The position numbers were made by a program, and so were the translations under genes. A stretch of 28,020 nucleotides of DNA from IMG/VR virus record IMGVR_UViG_3300014913_000057, positions 1 through 28,020 of that record; one strand, given 5' to 3'. Shown in pieces: positions 6,511-16,200 of the stretch (position 1 is its first letter; each line of letters starts with the position of its first letter). The notes below the pieces were generated by a model. It did no database searches and was not told where the DNA came from. It was given only the letters and a program-made list of their open reading frames with translations. The stretch is from a virus.

Positions 6511-6743
6511 ATAAATACGAAAAAAATCTATCTAAAAGAGCAAGGCCATTGGAAGTGAAAACGGTTCAAATACCCATTCATCATCCAAAGATGAAAACTT
6601 TTAAACCGAAAGTCTCTGCTGATCTGGCAGGAGATAAGCTGACTTTAACGGCGGGCCTTTGCCCTTGTGCCACCTGTGGTCACAAATATATGGAGGAGTG
6701 CGAAGAAGCAGACTGTCAATGCTGTTCTTGCACATGTACTTAA
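6507..6743 (+). CDS. Cys-rich metallothionein-like mini-protein
   Basis: This 78-aa protein has a basic N-terminal half and nine cysteines within its last 27 residues (52, 54, 57, 65, 70, 72, 73, 75, 77), plus His59. C-x-C, C-x-x-C and C-C patterns dominate, as in metallothioneins, so it probably binds Zn, Cu or an iron-sulfur-like centre. No family is firmly recognised. Its start overlaps the upstream stop (ATGA) and its TAA directly precedes the ATG of the 907-aa repeat protein, so the three genes are coupled. Confidence 0.6.
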   Translation: MNKYEKNLSKRARPLEVKTVQIPIHHPKMKTFKPKVSADLAGDKLTLTAGLCPCATCGHKYMEECEEADCQCCSCTCT

Positions 6744-9467
6744 ATGGCAACATTAGGACATTGGACAGGCGGGACAATTGGAAGCAACGTAATCCCTGAG
6801 TCATGGACTGCGGCGCCATCGCTGTTCCCTACTGAAGCCAGGAACGATAATTCCACCTATGGATGGAATTCATCCACATCTCTCTTGACTTTGCCTTCAT
6901 CCGGTTTAGCAGATGGTTACTTATTTATCGGTGCCTTTGAATTTGAAGACTCAAGCAACGGCAGGTTTAATCCTCAAGGCAAGATTGTCCAGGCAAGCGG
7001 TACAGGCACTTTTGTGGGTGGTCCTACCGGCGGGTATAACAGGGATAATTCAGAAGACCGGTCTTATGTTCGATGCTGGGCATTTGTAGACAATCCTTCC
7101 GCAAGTGCAACGTTTCAATTCCAGTGGAAAGCAGATGTAGACGATGCCAATACAGCAGACGGCACAGTAAGAAGTTCTTTTCAGGTAATACCTTTTTATT
7201 ACTCAGATATTGGTTTATATTCAAGTACCGACCATACCCTTATGGGCGGAACGACACCCAATGTAGTTCCGGGATGGTCAGGCACAAACGGAACAAACAT
7301 AACCCTGTCAAGCAACGTTGTTACTGTAACCGGGGATAATAAGCGGTATCTTGTTTTAGGAAGCCAGTTTTTTGAAGGCCGTGGCGGCAGAACTCAAAGA
7401 TGGCACGGCTTAGACATTGACGGCACGCAAGAAACTGCTGCAATGGCTTACAGTTATTATCGTAATAGCTCTAATGATGAAAATGGAGAGCTTTTCACCT
7501 GGCTGCTTGAAACCGCCACAGCCAATATTACAATCGAACAAACCTGTTACCGTGGCGATGGTGTAGCGGCTGGTGACGGGGGTGCAGACTCAGACGGATC
7601 TGATCCGGGGGTTGGCGATCATGCCTTAGTTGTTATTGAGCTTAATGACAGCGCAGAAGTTTTCCTGACTAAAGATGGTACAGGCAATCAGAACTACGCC
7701 ACCACAGGCCCGATAGATATACCTGTTTCAAGAACCACTGATATTGAAATTAATGATTCGGCATCTTTTACCAGAGGTTCGGACAACGGCATGAACGCTG
7801 CTGTCGCAATGGATGCCTTGCTTGGTGCGAATGTTTCAGCAGCAAGCAACATTGTATCCAGTGGTTCCCGTTGGACAGCATATGCGCAGTTTACCATTGA
7901 CGGAACAGAAGAATCATTATCTTTTGCCGGTGATTATTTAAGAGGTAATCAAAGCTCGATTGATACTTTTGGCTGGTCTGCTAATCTGCTGAGTTTTCAT
8001 GCTCTTGCTCAGAACGAAGATGTTGGTGTGAGTGTTACTGAACTACCAGGTACAGAGGGTGGCGGTGGCAATATAAGAGCCAATGCGGATTGGGTCGGGT
8101 TCTGGGGGATTAATCTCGATACAATGGCCGGGGCTGGGTCATCAGCGTCAGCATCTCCCAGCGCATCAGTTTCAGCATCTCCCAGCGCATCACCATCTGT
8201 GAGTGTATCCAGTAGCCCATCGGTATCAATTTCGGCTTCTCCAAGCGCATCAATTTCGGCTTCTCCAAGCGCATCAATTTCGGCTTCTCCAAGCGCATCA
8301 ATTTCGGCTTCTCCGAGCGCATCAGTTTCGGCATCACCAAGCGCTACACCGAGTGCATCAATTTCGGCAAGCCCATCGGCAAGCCCGAGCGCTTCTATAT
8401 CTGCGTCACCATCATCTACACCGAGTGCAAGCGTTTCAGTTAGTCCGTCAGCTTCACCTTCGGCATATTCAGAGTGGTCATGGGACAGTGGCATTTGTGC
8501 GCAAGGTTCAGTTACAACTAATGTTTCAGATGTAGGGTCTTCACCTTCAGTTAGCCCATCTGTATCACCATCAGCAAGTATTTCGGCTTCTGCAAGCTCA
8601 AGTCCATCGTCAACGCCATCAGCAAGTATTTCAGCTTCACCGAGTTCGACTCCGAGTGTTTCTATAAGTGCTTCGCCTTCTGCGTCTCCGAGCGCAAGCA
8701 TATCTGCGAGTCCGAGTTCGTCAATAAGTGCAAGCCTATCAGCGTCTCCGAGTTCAACACCATCAGCAAGCATTTCTGCATCAGTCTCGGCAAGTCCAAG
8801 CTCGACTCCTTCTGCTTCTATAAGCACATCACCGAGTTCATCGCCGAGCGCAAGTATATCTGCGTCAATTTCGGCTTCACCGAGTTCAACACCGTCAGCT
8901 TCACCGAGCGCAACTCCTTCGGCAAGTCCGAGCGCAACTCCTTCGGCTTCTCCGAGCGCAACACCAAGTGCGAGTATTTCTGCAAGCGCTTCGGCAAGTC
9001 CGAGTGCGTCACCATCGGTAAGCATTTCTGCAAGCCCATCGGCATCAGTTTCGGCTTCTCCAAGCGCAACCCCGAGCGCTTCTGTGAGTGCGAGTCCGAG
9101 TTCGACACCTTCTGTATCTGTGTCAGCAAGCCCATCGGCAAGCCCAAGCGCTTCTGTATCTGCTTCACCATCATCTACACCGAGTGCATCTATTTCGGCT
9201 TCACCGAGCGCTACGCCAAGTGTATCGCCAAGTGCAAGTCCTTCGGTTAGCCCTTCGGTTTCAATTAGTGCATCGCCGAGTGCAACACCGAGTGCAAGTA
9301 TAAGCGCAAGTCCGAGTGCTTCAATATCCGCATCGCCAAGTGTATCTGAAAGTGCTTCACCATCGGCGAGTGTGAGCGCATCACCTTCATCGACAATAAC
9401 AGGAAAATCATGGTTTAAAAGGTTTGCTTGGATGCTGGTAGATTATGAGGCTTTAGGTTATGTATGA
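6744..9467 (+). CDS. Giant serine-rich repeat virion protein
   Basis: In 907 aa, residues 1-465 form a beta-rich globular region with many Trp/Gly/Thr, probably jelly-roll folds for binding. Residues 466-573 and 601-883 are Ser-Pro-Ala/Val/Ile/Thr repeats in which about every second residue is Ser. A 27-residue non-repeat island with one Cys and two Trp (574-600) parts them. The C-terminus (884-907) is aromatic and amphipathic. There is no signal peptide or sortase motif, so it is likely a virion spike or fibre with a long flexible stalk. Such repeats are typical O-glycosylation targets, and the next gene encodes glycosyltransferases with an 8-base overlap. It starts right after the preceding TAA. 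Confidence 0.7.
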   Translation: MATLGHWTGGTIGSNVIPESWTAAPSLFPTEARNDNSTYGWNSSTSLLTLPSSGLADGYLFIGAFEFEDSSNGRFNPQGKIVQASGTGTFVGGPTGGYNRDNSEDRSYVRCWAFVDNPSASATFQFQWKADVDDANTADGTVRSSFQVIPFYYSDIGLYSSTDHTLMGGTTPNVVPGWSGTNGTNITLSSNVVTVTGDNKRYLVLGSQFFEGRGGRTQRWHGLDIDGTQETAAMAYSYYRNSSNDENGELFTWLLETATANITIEQTCYRGDGVAAGDGGADSDGSDPGVGDHALVVIELNDSAEVFLTKDGTGNQNYATTGPIDIPVSRTTDIEINDSASFTRGSDNGMNAAVAMDALLGANVSAASNIVSSGSRWTAYAQFTIDGTEESLSFAGDYLRGNQSSIDTFGWSANLLSFHALAQNEDVGVSVTELPGTEGGGGNIRANADWVGFWGINLDTMAGAGSSASASPSASVSASPSASPSVSVSSSPSVSISASPSASISASPSASISASPSASISASPSASVSASPSATPSASISASPSASPSASISASPSSTPSASVSVSPSASPSAYSEWSWDSGICAQGSVTTNVSDVGSSPSVSPSVSPSASISASASSSPSSTPSASISASPSSTPSVSISASPSASPSASISASPSSSISASLSASPSSTPSASISASVSASPSSTPSASISTSPSSSPSASISASISASPSSTPSASPSATPSASPSATPSASPSATPSASISASASASPSASPSVSISASPSASVSASPSATPSASVSASPSSTPSVSVSASPSASPSASVSASPSSTPSASISASPSATPSVSPSASPSVSPSVSISASPSATPSASISASPSASISASPSVSESASPSASVSASPSSTITGKSWFKRFAWMLVDYEALGYV
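8139..9392 (+). repeat. Ser/Pro/Ala-coding repeat tract
   Basis: About 1.25 kb encodes S-P-S-A-S-x-S-A type units. Serine is encoded by AGC, AGT, TCA, TCT and TCG in mixed order, so the protein repeat is kept while the DNA repeat is largely scrambled, apart from one fresh tandem stretch. A gap with unique sequence lies at 8463-8543. The reverse strand stays open in one frame (8009-9025), but only because of the repeat composition. Confidence 0.85.
8226..8321 (+). repeat. Four near-identical 24-base tandem repeats
   Basis: Units at 8226-8249, 8250-8273, 8274-8297 and 8298-8321 each code for eight residues (Ser-Ile-Ser-Ala-Ser-Pro-Ser-Ala). The first three are identical and the fourth differs by one base. 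A diverged fifth copy follows (8322-8345). This looks like recent slippage or recombination that can change stalk length. Confidence 0.85.
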
Positions 9468-12264
9468 TTTAAGTGTGATCATAGCAGCAAGGAATGAGGA
9501 GTTCCTTCAAAATACAATAGACGATATTTTGTCTAATATTGAGGGGAATACCGAAATCATTGTTATTTTGGATGGTTACTGGCCTGTTCCTGGGGTAATA
9601 GATAACCCAAGGCTAACCATTATACATCATACAGAATCCATAGGCCAAAGAGCAGCTATAAATGAAGGCGTAAGATTAAGTAAAGCTCAATACATAATGA
9701 AATGTGACGCTCATTGTTCTTTTGACAAAGGCTTTGATGTAAAACTCATGGCTGATTGTAAGCCTGATTGGACTGTGATACCGAGAATGTACAACCTGCA
9801 TGCCTTTGATTGGGTTTGTGAGTGTGGAAAAAGACAATATCAAGGTCCCAAGCCTACCTGTAAGTGTGGTAAGGAGATGAAAAAAGAGATTGTCTGGAAG
9901 CCGAGATTAAACAGAAGAACAGACTTCGCTATGTTCGATAATGAACTCAAATTTCAATACTGGCGTGGCTATGAAAGCAGAAAAGAAGCTAAGGGCGATA
10001 TATCAGACGTAATGAGCTTTGTGGGCGCATGTTTCTTTATGGAACGAAAACGGTATTGGGAATTAGATGGGTTAGATGAAAAGCATGGTTCATGGGGTCA
10101 GATGGGTACAGAAATATCATGTAAGTCATGGCTGTCAGGTGGTAGGCAGGTGGTCAATAAAAAAACATGGTTTGCCCATATGTTCAGGACTCAGAAAGAT
10201 TTTTCGTTTCCTTATCCTATTAAGTTTTCAGATCAGGAAGCTGCGAGAAAATACTCTAAGAATGTGTGGCTTAATGATAGGTGGCCAAAAGCTAAGTATC
10301 CTTTAAAATGGATGATTGACAAGTTCGCACCTGTTCCAACATGGGATGCTAAAACGCCAACATTATCCGTAATCATCCCGGCACGCAACGAAAAGTATCT
10401 TCAAAAAACCATTGATGATATTATGGAGAATTTTGAAACAGACTTTGAAATTATTATCGGGTTAGATGATTACGATGCTAAATTAAAAGAAAATCCAAGA
10501 GTAATTGTATATCGAAGTGATAAAAGAGTTGGCATGAGGCCGATGATTAATATTTTAGCAAAGAAAGCGAGAGGCAGATATTTATTAAAAACGGATGCTC
10601 ATTGCAGGTTTGATAAAGGCTACGACAGAAAACTGATTGATATAACAAAGCAGGGATGTACAGTTTTGGGTATAAGGTATGAGCTTGATGTTAAAAAGTG
10701 GGAACGCAAAGAAAGAACCAACTGTGATTTCAGATATTTGTCTCATCCTGACGCAGACCCACTCGGCGGTTTAAGAGGACTTGCCTGGCATGAATGGAAA
10801 AAGAAGACAAAGGGAATGAAGATAGCTGAGTCTATGAGTCTTTCCGGTTCAGGCTGGCTTATGGAAAAGAAACAATTTGATGTGTGGGGCGGGCTTGACG
10901 AAAATCACGGGACGTTCGGTCAGGAGGGTGCTGAAATAGCGTGTAAAACGTGGCTACAAGGCGGCAGGCTGCTTATAAACAGGGAAACATGGTATGCCCA
11001 CTGGAATAGAGGGAAAGCCCCATATGCGCTCTCTCGCAGGCAAAGAGATAAGTCTGTGGACTATTCCATAGATTTCTGGATGAACGACAGATGGCATTTT
11101 CAGAAATATTCTTTTAACTGGCTGATTGAACATTTCAAGCCTGTACCTGGTTGGCCGGAGCCATGCGGGAAAGGAATAAAAGCACCATCGCAAGGGACAT
11201 TGTTCAAGGGTGCTGTGTTCAAGATGGACGATCTTTGGAATAAACGGATTGAAATATGCGAACATCTTAAAAGGTGGCGGTTAGCTATCTTTTATAAAGC
11301 CTTTGGTGAAGTAATAGATAATCTTATTAAGGGGAAGAAATATACCGATACAGAAATAAGAGAATCAAGATATTATCAATATCTGGTTACTCATCTTGCC
11401 AAGAAATGTTTACCTGTTAATCAGGATGAATACATAAAAAAGTGGAATAAACACTTAATGCGTAAGTTTAAAAGTGCCATAAAACTATTTGAATCTATTA
11501 AGAAAAATGGCGCATATAGCCCACTTGAGATGTATCAGAAAGATGGATATTTATTTTTGTGGCGGGGATATAGGCGTTTCGTAATAATGAAAAAGCTGGG
11601 GTTTAAAAATGCTCCTGTTTGTATACATAAATCCATAGCATGTAAAGAACTCCCTGAAATGTTTAAATACAAAGAGACCAAGGCGAAATCTATCAGAACT
11701 TTGGCTAAAGAACAGTTTGCCAAATATGGCAAGAGGGCAACGGATAAGCATTGGGTACACCAATACACTAAAGTTTATGACAACTTGTTTAAAGACCTGA
11801 GAAATAAACGTATTAAACTGTTAGAGCTTGGAGTATTAAGAGGAGCGTCTTTAAGACTATGGCACAAAGCTTTTCCCAAAGGTCAGATATATGGATTAGA
11901 TAAGAATAAAACGATGTGGCAAGAAATGACCAAAGATTTAGACAGAGTCAAGGTCTTTGTTGGGATGCAGGAAGACAATGAATTTCTCAAAAAAGTAGCT
12001 AAGTATGGTCAATTTGACATCATTATAGATGATTGTGGACATAATCCTTCGCAACAACTTGATACTTTTTTTTGTTTATGGGGGACATTAAAACCACATG
12101 GATATTATATTATTGAAGATTGTTACAGAAGTTACCTAAAAAAGAATAAAGACGTTATTGTACCTGAACATCTCACGTCTTATGTTAAAACTATTTATAA
12201 TGATAATGGAGTGTTATCAGTACAATTTTATTACAATCTATGTGTAATTCAAAAGGGAATATAA
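9460..12264 (+). CDS. GT2-GT2-ParB-like-methyltransferase fusion enzyme
   Basis: Four parts are seen in 934 aa. Two family-2 glycosyltransferase domains (about 1-295 and 300-565) are related to each other. Each has S-V-I-I-(A/P)-A-R-N-E near its start and a D-A-H-C motif (83-86 and 379-382) in the DxD position. The first also carries a Cys4 zinc ribbon (C120, C122, C134, C136). Residues about 685-722 resemble a ParB/sulfiredoxin-like domain (D-G-Y-L-F-L, R-G-Y-R-R). Residues about 765-934 are a class I SAM methyltransferase (L-L-E-L-G-V-L-R-G at 787-795, G-L-D at 812-814, D-D-C-G-H at 857-861). It probably builds or caps a sugar chain, with the repeat protein encoded just upstream as a likely acceptor. 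No membrane segment is seen. Confidence 0.8.
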   Translation: MYDLSVIIAARNEEFLQNTIDDILSNIEGNTEIIVILDGYWPVPGVIDNPRLTIIHHTESIGQRAAINEGVRLSKAQYIMKCDAHCSFDKGFDVKLMADCKPDWTVIPRMYNLHAFDWVCECGKRQYQGPKPTCKCGKEMKKEIVWKPRLNRRTDFAMFDNELKFQYWRGYESRKEAKGDISDVMSFVGACFFMERKRYWELDGLDEKHGSWGQMGTEISCKSWLSGGRQVVNKKTWFAHMFRTQKDFSFPYPIKFSDQEAARKYSKNVWLNDRWPKAKYPLKWMIDKFAPVPTWDAKTPTLSVIIPARNEKYLQKTIDDIMENFETDFEIIIGLDDYDAKLKENPRVIVYRSDKRVGMRPMINILAKKARGRYLLKTDAHCRFDKGYDRKLIDITKQGCTVLGIRYELDVKKWERKERTNCDFRYLSHPDADPLGGLRGLAWHEWKKKTKGMKIAESMSLSGSGWLMEKKQFDVWGGLDENHGTFGQEGAEIACKTWLQGGRLLINRETWYAHWNRGKAPYALSRRQRDKSVDYSIDFWMNDRWHFQKYSFNWLIEHFKPVPGWPEPCGKGIKAPSQGTLFKGAVFKMDDLWNKRIEICEHLKRWRLAIFYKAFGEVIDNLIKGKKYTDTEIRESRYYQYLVTHLAKKCLPVNQDEYIKKWNKHLMRKFKSAIKLFESIKKNGAYSPLEMYQKDGYLFLWRGYRRFVIMKKLGFKNAPVCIHKSIACKELPEMFKYKETKAKSIRTLAKEQFAKYGKRATDKHWVHQYTKVYDNLFKDLRNKRIKLLELGVLRGASLRLWHKAFPKGQIYGLDKNKTMWQEMTKDLDRVKVFVGMQEDNEFLKKVAKYGQFDIIIDDCGHNPSQQLDTFFCLWGTLKPHGYYIIEDCYRSYLKKNKDVIVPEHLTSYVKTIYNDNGVLSVQFYYNLCVIQKGI

Positions 12265-12265
12265 C

Positions 12266-12550
12266 ATGGCCTTAACAATAGATAATGATGGGAATCCTAT
12301 TATAGTAACCGGAGACACTACTGTTGATGTAGAAATATACGACAGCTATCTTATGATTAAGTTTATTAAATGGCACAGACCAGTAACAGCCGGGCATGTA
12401 TGCGTTCTTACAGACAGCAACGGGAGAGAAATTGTAAAGTTCGTATGCGAAACAGACCTTGAAAGTCAATGGGCGCCTATCTGGTCTTATTTCCAGGATT
12501 TGCATTGTAACGATATGGATTCAGGCACTTTGTATATTTACACTAAATAA
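12266..12550 (+). CDS. Small beta protein, possible head decoration or fibre
   Basis: This 94-aa protein is beta-rich with a central I-K-F-I-K-W strand and an A-G-H-V-x-x-L-T-D-x-N-G-x-E-I hairpin, and ends D-S-G-T-L-Y-I-Y. The same pattern (A-G-D, (T/I)-D-x-N, E-V, A-G-D-F-I-M-Y) recurs in the 70-aa product at 21340, so the two look like diverged relatives. No named family is assigned. It starts one base after the glycosyltransferase stop with a weak AAGGG upstream. Confidence 0.6.
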   Translation: MALTIDNDGNPIIVTGDTTVDVEIYDSYLMIKFIKWHRPVTAGHVCVLTDSNGREIVKFVCETDLESQWAPIWSYFQDLHCNDMDSGTLYIYTK

Positions 12551-12559
12551 GGAGGTAAT

Positions 12560-12814
12560 ATGGCTATACAAATTGTATGCAACAGATGCGGGAGGTTTAT
12601 TAAGAATATAACTTTCAAACAAATGCAGAACCTTGACGAAAAGAAAGACGGAGTTTGTAAGATTTGCAGTTCAGTGGAAGAAAAAAACCGTTCTCAAATA
12701 GAGAGATTCTTTAACAGACTTCAAACAAAGTTGAATGATGACAAAAGAAACGCACATGAAAACTATGTTAAGTTGTTAGAGCAACAGGTGGCAGATAGAT
12801 TAAAGGAGGAATAA
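12560..12814 (+). CDS. Zinc-ribbon and coiled-coil small protein
   Basis: The 84-aa protein has C7-x-x-C10 and C33-x-x-C36, a four-cysteine zinc-ribbon knuckle pair, followed by a charged helix (about 38-84) likely to form a coiled coil. The function is unknown. Such proteins often bind nucleic acid or act as adaptors. A strong GGAGG lies 4 bases before the ATG. The TAA overlaps the ATG of the cupin gene (TAATG). Confidence 0.65.
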   Translation: MAIQIVCNRCGRFIKNITFKQMQNLDEKKDGVCKICSSVEEKNRSQIERFFNRLQTKLNDDKRNAHENYVKLLEQQVADRLKEE

Positions 12815-13152
12815 TGGAACGAACGTATAAAACATGGGGTGAGAAATGGAATCTCTTTCAAAATGATTTATGCGAAGTAAGCATTTTGCACCTTAAGTCT
12901 AACCAAAGATGTAGTTGGCATACGCACCAAGCCAAGTTTAACCAATTCTTTGTTATCGGCGGTAAGATACGCATAAAAACCGAATGGGGAATTTCAAATA
13001 TTGCCAAAGGACAGATATTTACTACTAAGCCTGGTGAATGGCACGAGTTTCAAACAACAGACAGTCCGGCATTAATACAGGAAATTATGTATGTTCAATA
13101 TTCAGCAGAAGACATCCAGCGCAAGAAATTAGGCGGGCCTTTAAATGAATAA
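12814..13152 (+). CDS. Cupin-domain protein
   Basis: In 112 aa the cupin core is visible: W-H36-T-H38, then a G-G turn at 49-50, K-G-Q at 65-67, and K-P-G-E-W-H77. The usual metal-binding Glu of cupin motif 1 is replaced by N43-Q44, so metal binding may be altered. Small cupins of this type include sugar-nucleotide isomerases/epimerases and mannose-6-phosphate isomerase-like proteins. Its place beside the glycosyltransferase fusion makes a sugar role attractive but unproven. The gene overlaps the portal gene by 8 bases. Confidence 0.75.
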   Translation: MERTYKTWGEKWNLFQNDLCEVSILHLKSNQRCSWHTHQAKFNQFFVIGGKIRIKTEWGISNIAKGQIFTTKPGEWHEFQTTDSPALIQEIMYVQYSAEDIQRKKLGGPLNE

Positions 13153-15088
13153 AAAAGATGAAAAAATATTTAAGCACCTGATGCAGCAGTATAAGATTCA
13201 ATATGACTTGAACGGATATAACAGGGATAATTACGATGAAAACCTTGAATATTATCTGAGTTATCGTAATTCGCAGGAATATCCGCTTGCGTTTAATGAA
13301 TCCTTCAATAAGATATTGCCTATTATTTACACTATTCTTTCAAGGTTTATGGACCAGATGTATCAGACGTCAAACATTGTATCCGTAAAGCCGAGAAAAA
13401 ACAAGGATATAAATAATGCGAAGTCTGTTGAAGCTGTATTGAACTATCAGCTTGAGTCTTTGAACAACATCGACAATCAGGGCGGGTCTTATTTAACCAT
13501 GATGAAATGGTTTTTTAATGCCCTTACGTTTGGGAAGGGTATTGTTAAGTGCTATTGGAAAAAAGAGGAACGCATAAGCCCTAAAAGGCTCGTATTACCA
13601 ATACCTGAATTTGACGGCAGAGGCAACCTTGTTGGCATGAGGCCGTATGATCATCTTACTCAGGAAATGCAAATAGCATATGATGGGCCATATGTAGAAG
13701 TTCTACACAACAAGCTGTTTGTACCTCATCCTAATTACAGAAGCATAGCCAAAATGCCGGCAGTGTTTCTGGTTTATTCAAGGTCTATTGATTACATAAA
13801 GAAGATGGCGAACAAGGGTGTTTATAAAAACATTAAGGAACTTGGGTTTGAGTCAACCGGTGGTGCAGGACACCATCCGACAGATTCAACCGAAGCGTGG
13901 ATAAAAAGTATCGGTATAGAAGGTGGTATTCAGATAGACGATATAAATAGCGAACAGACTACTCCCGAAGTTGATGTTATTGAGGCTTACACAAAATTAA
14001 TCCTTAAAGACAATCCTTATGAGGTGGGTTCAGGGATAAAAATAAAAGGGCTTGAGGAAGAAGCGATTATACATATTGGTAATTATAAAACAATTTTATC
14101 AATACAACGTAATACTTATGGCGTAAGACCCCTGTTTGATATTGGCTGCTACATGCACCCTGAAATGTATTGGGATGTTGGGCTTGTGAGGCTGACTAAA
14201 GGGATACAAAAACAAATAGACAATATGGCGAATCTCAGGATGCAGAACGCATTTATGCAGATAAACCAGATGATAAGGGTAGACCCAAATTCTGATGTTG
14301 ACCCGGAATCATTAGTTTGGAGACCGTTCGGTATCGTTCCTGCAATGGAGGGGGAAGTTGAAGCGCTGACCGTACCTGATTACAACTCTAATATATTCGC
14401 AGAGCAAATGTCATTTTTTGACAGTACTATTCAGGACCTGACCGGCATGTACGATTACAATATGGGACAGACTCCGAAGCGTCAGGAACGGGTCGGAGTT
14501 GTATATTCCCTCCAGGCGATGGGCGAAGCGAGAGCTAAACTTATGCTAATGTCAATGGATTACTTAGGTATACGACCATTATTGAAACACATGATGCTTT
14601 TAAATACATTCCATTTGCCGAGCGGTTTTGAGTTTAGAGTATCTGATGGTCCAGGCCAACAGTTTAATCAGATATTCGGGCAGGATATTCATTCAGACTT
14701 TGATTATGCAGCAAGATATACGGCAATGGAACCGGCTTTGGGAAAACAGGCAAGAGGACAGCAATTAGTACAGATGGCTCCGTTAATGCAACAGAACCCC
14801 TGGATAAACCAATATCAATGGACTAAAACATTGCTTGAGCTTGCAGACGTAAGAGAATCTGAACAACTATTGAAACAGCCACAACAGTTTGCACAGGAAA
14901 TGCAACAGCAACAGCAGGCCGCAATGATGGCAGAGCAACTTAAAGAGAAGTTGGAAGGGGATAAGAAAATAAGAGTAAGCGATAAGGATTTTCAGGAGCA
15001 ATTAGTCTTGAACGAACAGGAACATGGACACAATTTAGCACTTGCAGCTTTGGAGGGAGAACTTGCTAATGAAAAGTCTGCTGAATAA
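13145..15088 (+). CDS. Portal protein
   Basis: The 647-aa protein has the size and character of podovirus portals. It has a helical N-terminal part, a central stem/wing region with the family-like segment F-x-F-x-D-x-x-I-Q-D-L-T-G and Q-A-M-G-E-A-R, and a Gln-rich helical C-terminus (about 575-605) like a portal barrel. Portals form the ring at the capsid vertex through which DNA enters and leaves. Position before a scaffold-like gene and the capsid gene supports the call. It overlaps the cupin gene at the start and the next gene at the end. Confidence 0.85.
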   Translation: MNKKDEKIFKHLMQQYKIQYDLNGYNRDNYDENLEYYLSYRNSQEYPLAFNESFNKILPIIYTILSRFMDQMYQTSNIVSVKPRKNKDINNAKSVEAVLNYQLESLNNIDNQGGSYLTMMKWFFNALTFGKGIVKCYWKKEERISPKRLVLPIPEFDGRGNLVGMRPYDHLTQEMQIAYDGPYVEVLHNKLFVPHPNYRSIAKMPAVFLVYSRSIDYIKKMANKGVYKNIKELGFESTGGAGHHPTDSTEAWIKSIGIEGGIQIDDINSEQTTPEVDVIEAYTKLILKDNPYEVGSGIKIKGLEEEAIIHIGNYKTILSIQRNTYGVRPLFDIGCYMHPEMYWDVGLVRLTKGIQKQIDNMANLRMQNAFMQINQMIRVDPNSDVDPESLVWRPFGIVPAMEGEVEALTVPDYNSNIFAEQMSFFDSTIQDLTGMYDYNMGQTPKRQERVGVVYSLQAMGEARAKLMLMSMDYLGIRPLLKHMMLLNTFHLPSGFEFRVSDGPGQQFNQIFGQDIHSDFDYAARYTAMEPALGKQARGQQLVQMAPLMQQNPWINQYQWTKTLLELADVRESEQLLKQPQQFAQEMQQQQQAAMMAEQLKEKLEGDKKIRVSDKDFQEQLVLNEQEHGHNLALAALEGELANEKSAE

Positions 15089-15401
15089 TTTCGTAATATA
15101 TTACGATACTTATGAAGAATTTCAACACAGAGTTGACCAATATCAAAGAGCAATTAAAACAAAAGAATGGGAGTTTTTACGAGACACTATACTTGTTATC
15201 AAGTCTCAAATGGCACAGGATTTATTATCAAAAAAGTTTACAGATATGAACGCTGAAGACAAGGATGTTCTTCAGAAAACATATTATAACATAAACCAAA
15301 TCTTAGACTATTTAAGTAGTCCGGTGAGATGGTTTAAACGTAGAAATCGGTTCAAACAAGTCTTAAAGCCTAACTTTAAGAGCAAGGTGAAACCGAGCTA
15401 A
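15069..15401 (+). CDS. Small helical protein between portal and scaffold
   Basis: This 110-aa protein is mainly helical with a basic C-terminus (R-W-F-K-R-R-N-R onwards). I do not recognise the family. The ATG at 15069 is chosen over a TTG at 15042 because GGAGGGA lies 10 bases upstream. It overlaps the end of the portal gene by 20 bases. Position suggests a head assembly or packaging accessory. Confidence 0.6.
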   Translation: MKSLLNNFVIYYDTYEEFQHRVDQYQRAIKTKEWEFLRDTILVIKSQMAQDLLSKKFTDMNAEDKDVLQKTYYNINQILDYLSSPVRWFKRRNRFKQVLKPNFKSKVKPS

Positions 15402-15419
15402 AGAGAAAGGAGAAAGACA

Positions 15420-16187
15420 ATGGAAGAAAAACCAACCATTGAGGAACCCACTGTGGAACCTAAAGATGATGGTACAGCGGCAGAGGCAATAGAGCCTTCA
15501 GAAATGGATGCTTTATTAAAAAAGTTGGAAACGGCAGGGATTACAAATACGCAAGAGCTTGAAAAAAAACTGGTAGCCAGCCGAGAGGCGGGACAATTGG
15601 CCAATATGGTTGGTGAATATCGGCGTGAACAAGCAGAAAAAGATAAGCGTATTGCAGACCTTGAACAGGCGATGAAAATGTCGACAGTAGAACCAACCTA
15701 TGATTATGACGAAGGACAACATGTGGATATAGTTTCTGAAGTAAGGAAAGCTATAAAAGCTGAACGAGAAGAAGAACGTAAAGCAGCCTTCCAAGCTCAA
15801 CAGAAAGCCACAGAAATCTGGAAGGGTATCCAAAATCATAAAAAATATAATCTTGTGAAAGATAAATGGGAAAAAAAAGTTAAAGACCCAAGTTTTATGA
15901 TGGAGGTCCAAGCCGGACAAAAAGATGTTGTTGTTGAGTTTAATAATATGGTTCAAGCTGAACAAGAAGATATGTTGAGGCAGCTCGCTAATACTGTCAA
16001 AATTTTAAAACAAGGGTCTGTACCAGCAGCGCCCCATGTTGAGGGCGAAGCTCAACTGCCTGGTGTTCCGGAAGTTCCAAACGAAGAAAACGAAACAATA
16101 AATAAAGCCAAGGAAAAGGTTGCCAAGGGCGGCCTTCTCTCAGAAGATGAGGAAATGGCTGCTTTAGAAGCAATCCTATCCGGCTGA
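15420..16187 (+). CDS. Scaffold protein
   Basis: The 255-aa protein has an acidic Pro/Glu-rich N-terminus and long charged helices suited to coiled coils (about 60-145). A small C-terminal segment with acidic residues ends it. No catalytic motif was seen. This composition, and position between portal and major capsid genes, is typical for phage scaffolding proteins, which guide capsid assembly and then leave the head. A good GGAG precedes the ATG. Confidence 0.75.
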   Translation: MEEKPTIEEPTVEPKDDGTAAEAIEPSEMDALLKKLETAGITNTQELEKKLVASREAGQLANMVGEYRREQAEKDKRIADLEQAMKMSTVEPTYDYDEGQHVDIVSEVRKAIKAEREEERKAAFQAQQKATEIWKGIQNHKKYNLVKDKWEKKVKDPSFMMEVQAGQKDVVVEFNNMVQAEQEDMLRQLANTVKILKQGSVPAAPHVEGEAQLPGVPEVPNEENETINKAKEKVAKGGLLSEDEEMAALEAILSG

Positions 16188-16200
16188 TAGGAGATAAATC

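Noticed and set aside
8226-8345. CRISPR-like short repeats
   Set aside because: The units are directly tandem with no spacers and lie in frame within a coding repeat.
8009-9025. 338-residue open frame on the minus strand
   Set aside because: It is antisense to the Ser/Pro repeat; its Leu/Gly/Ala/Asp repeat follows only from the repeat's base composition, with no ribosome binding site.
15516-15965. 149-residue minus-strand ORF
   Set aside because: It is antisense to the scaffold gene, Phe/Ile-rich as expected for the complement of a Lys/Glu-rich gene, and has no start signals.
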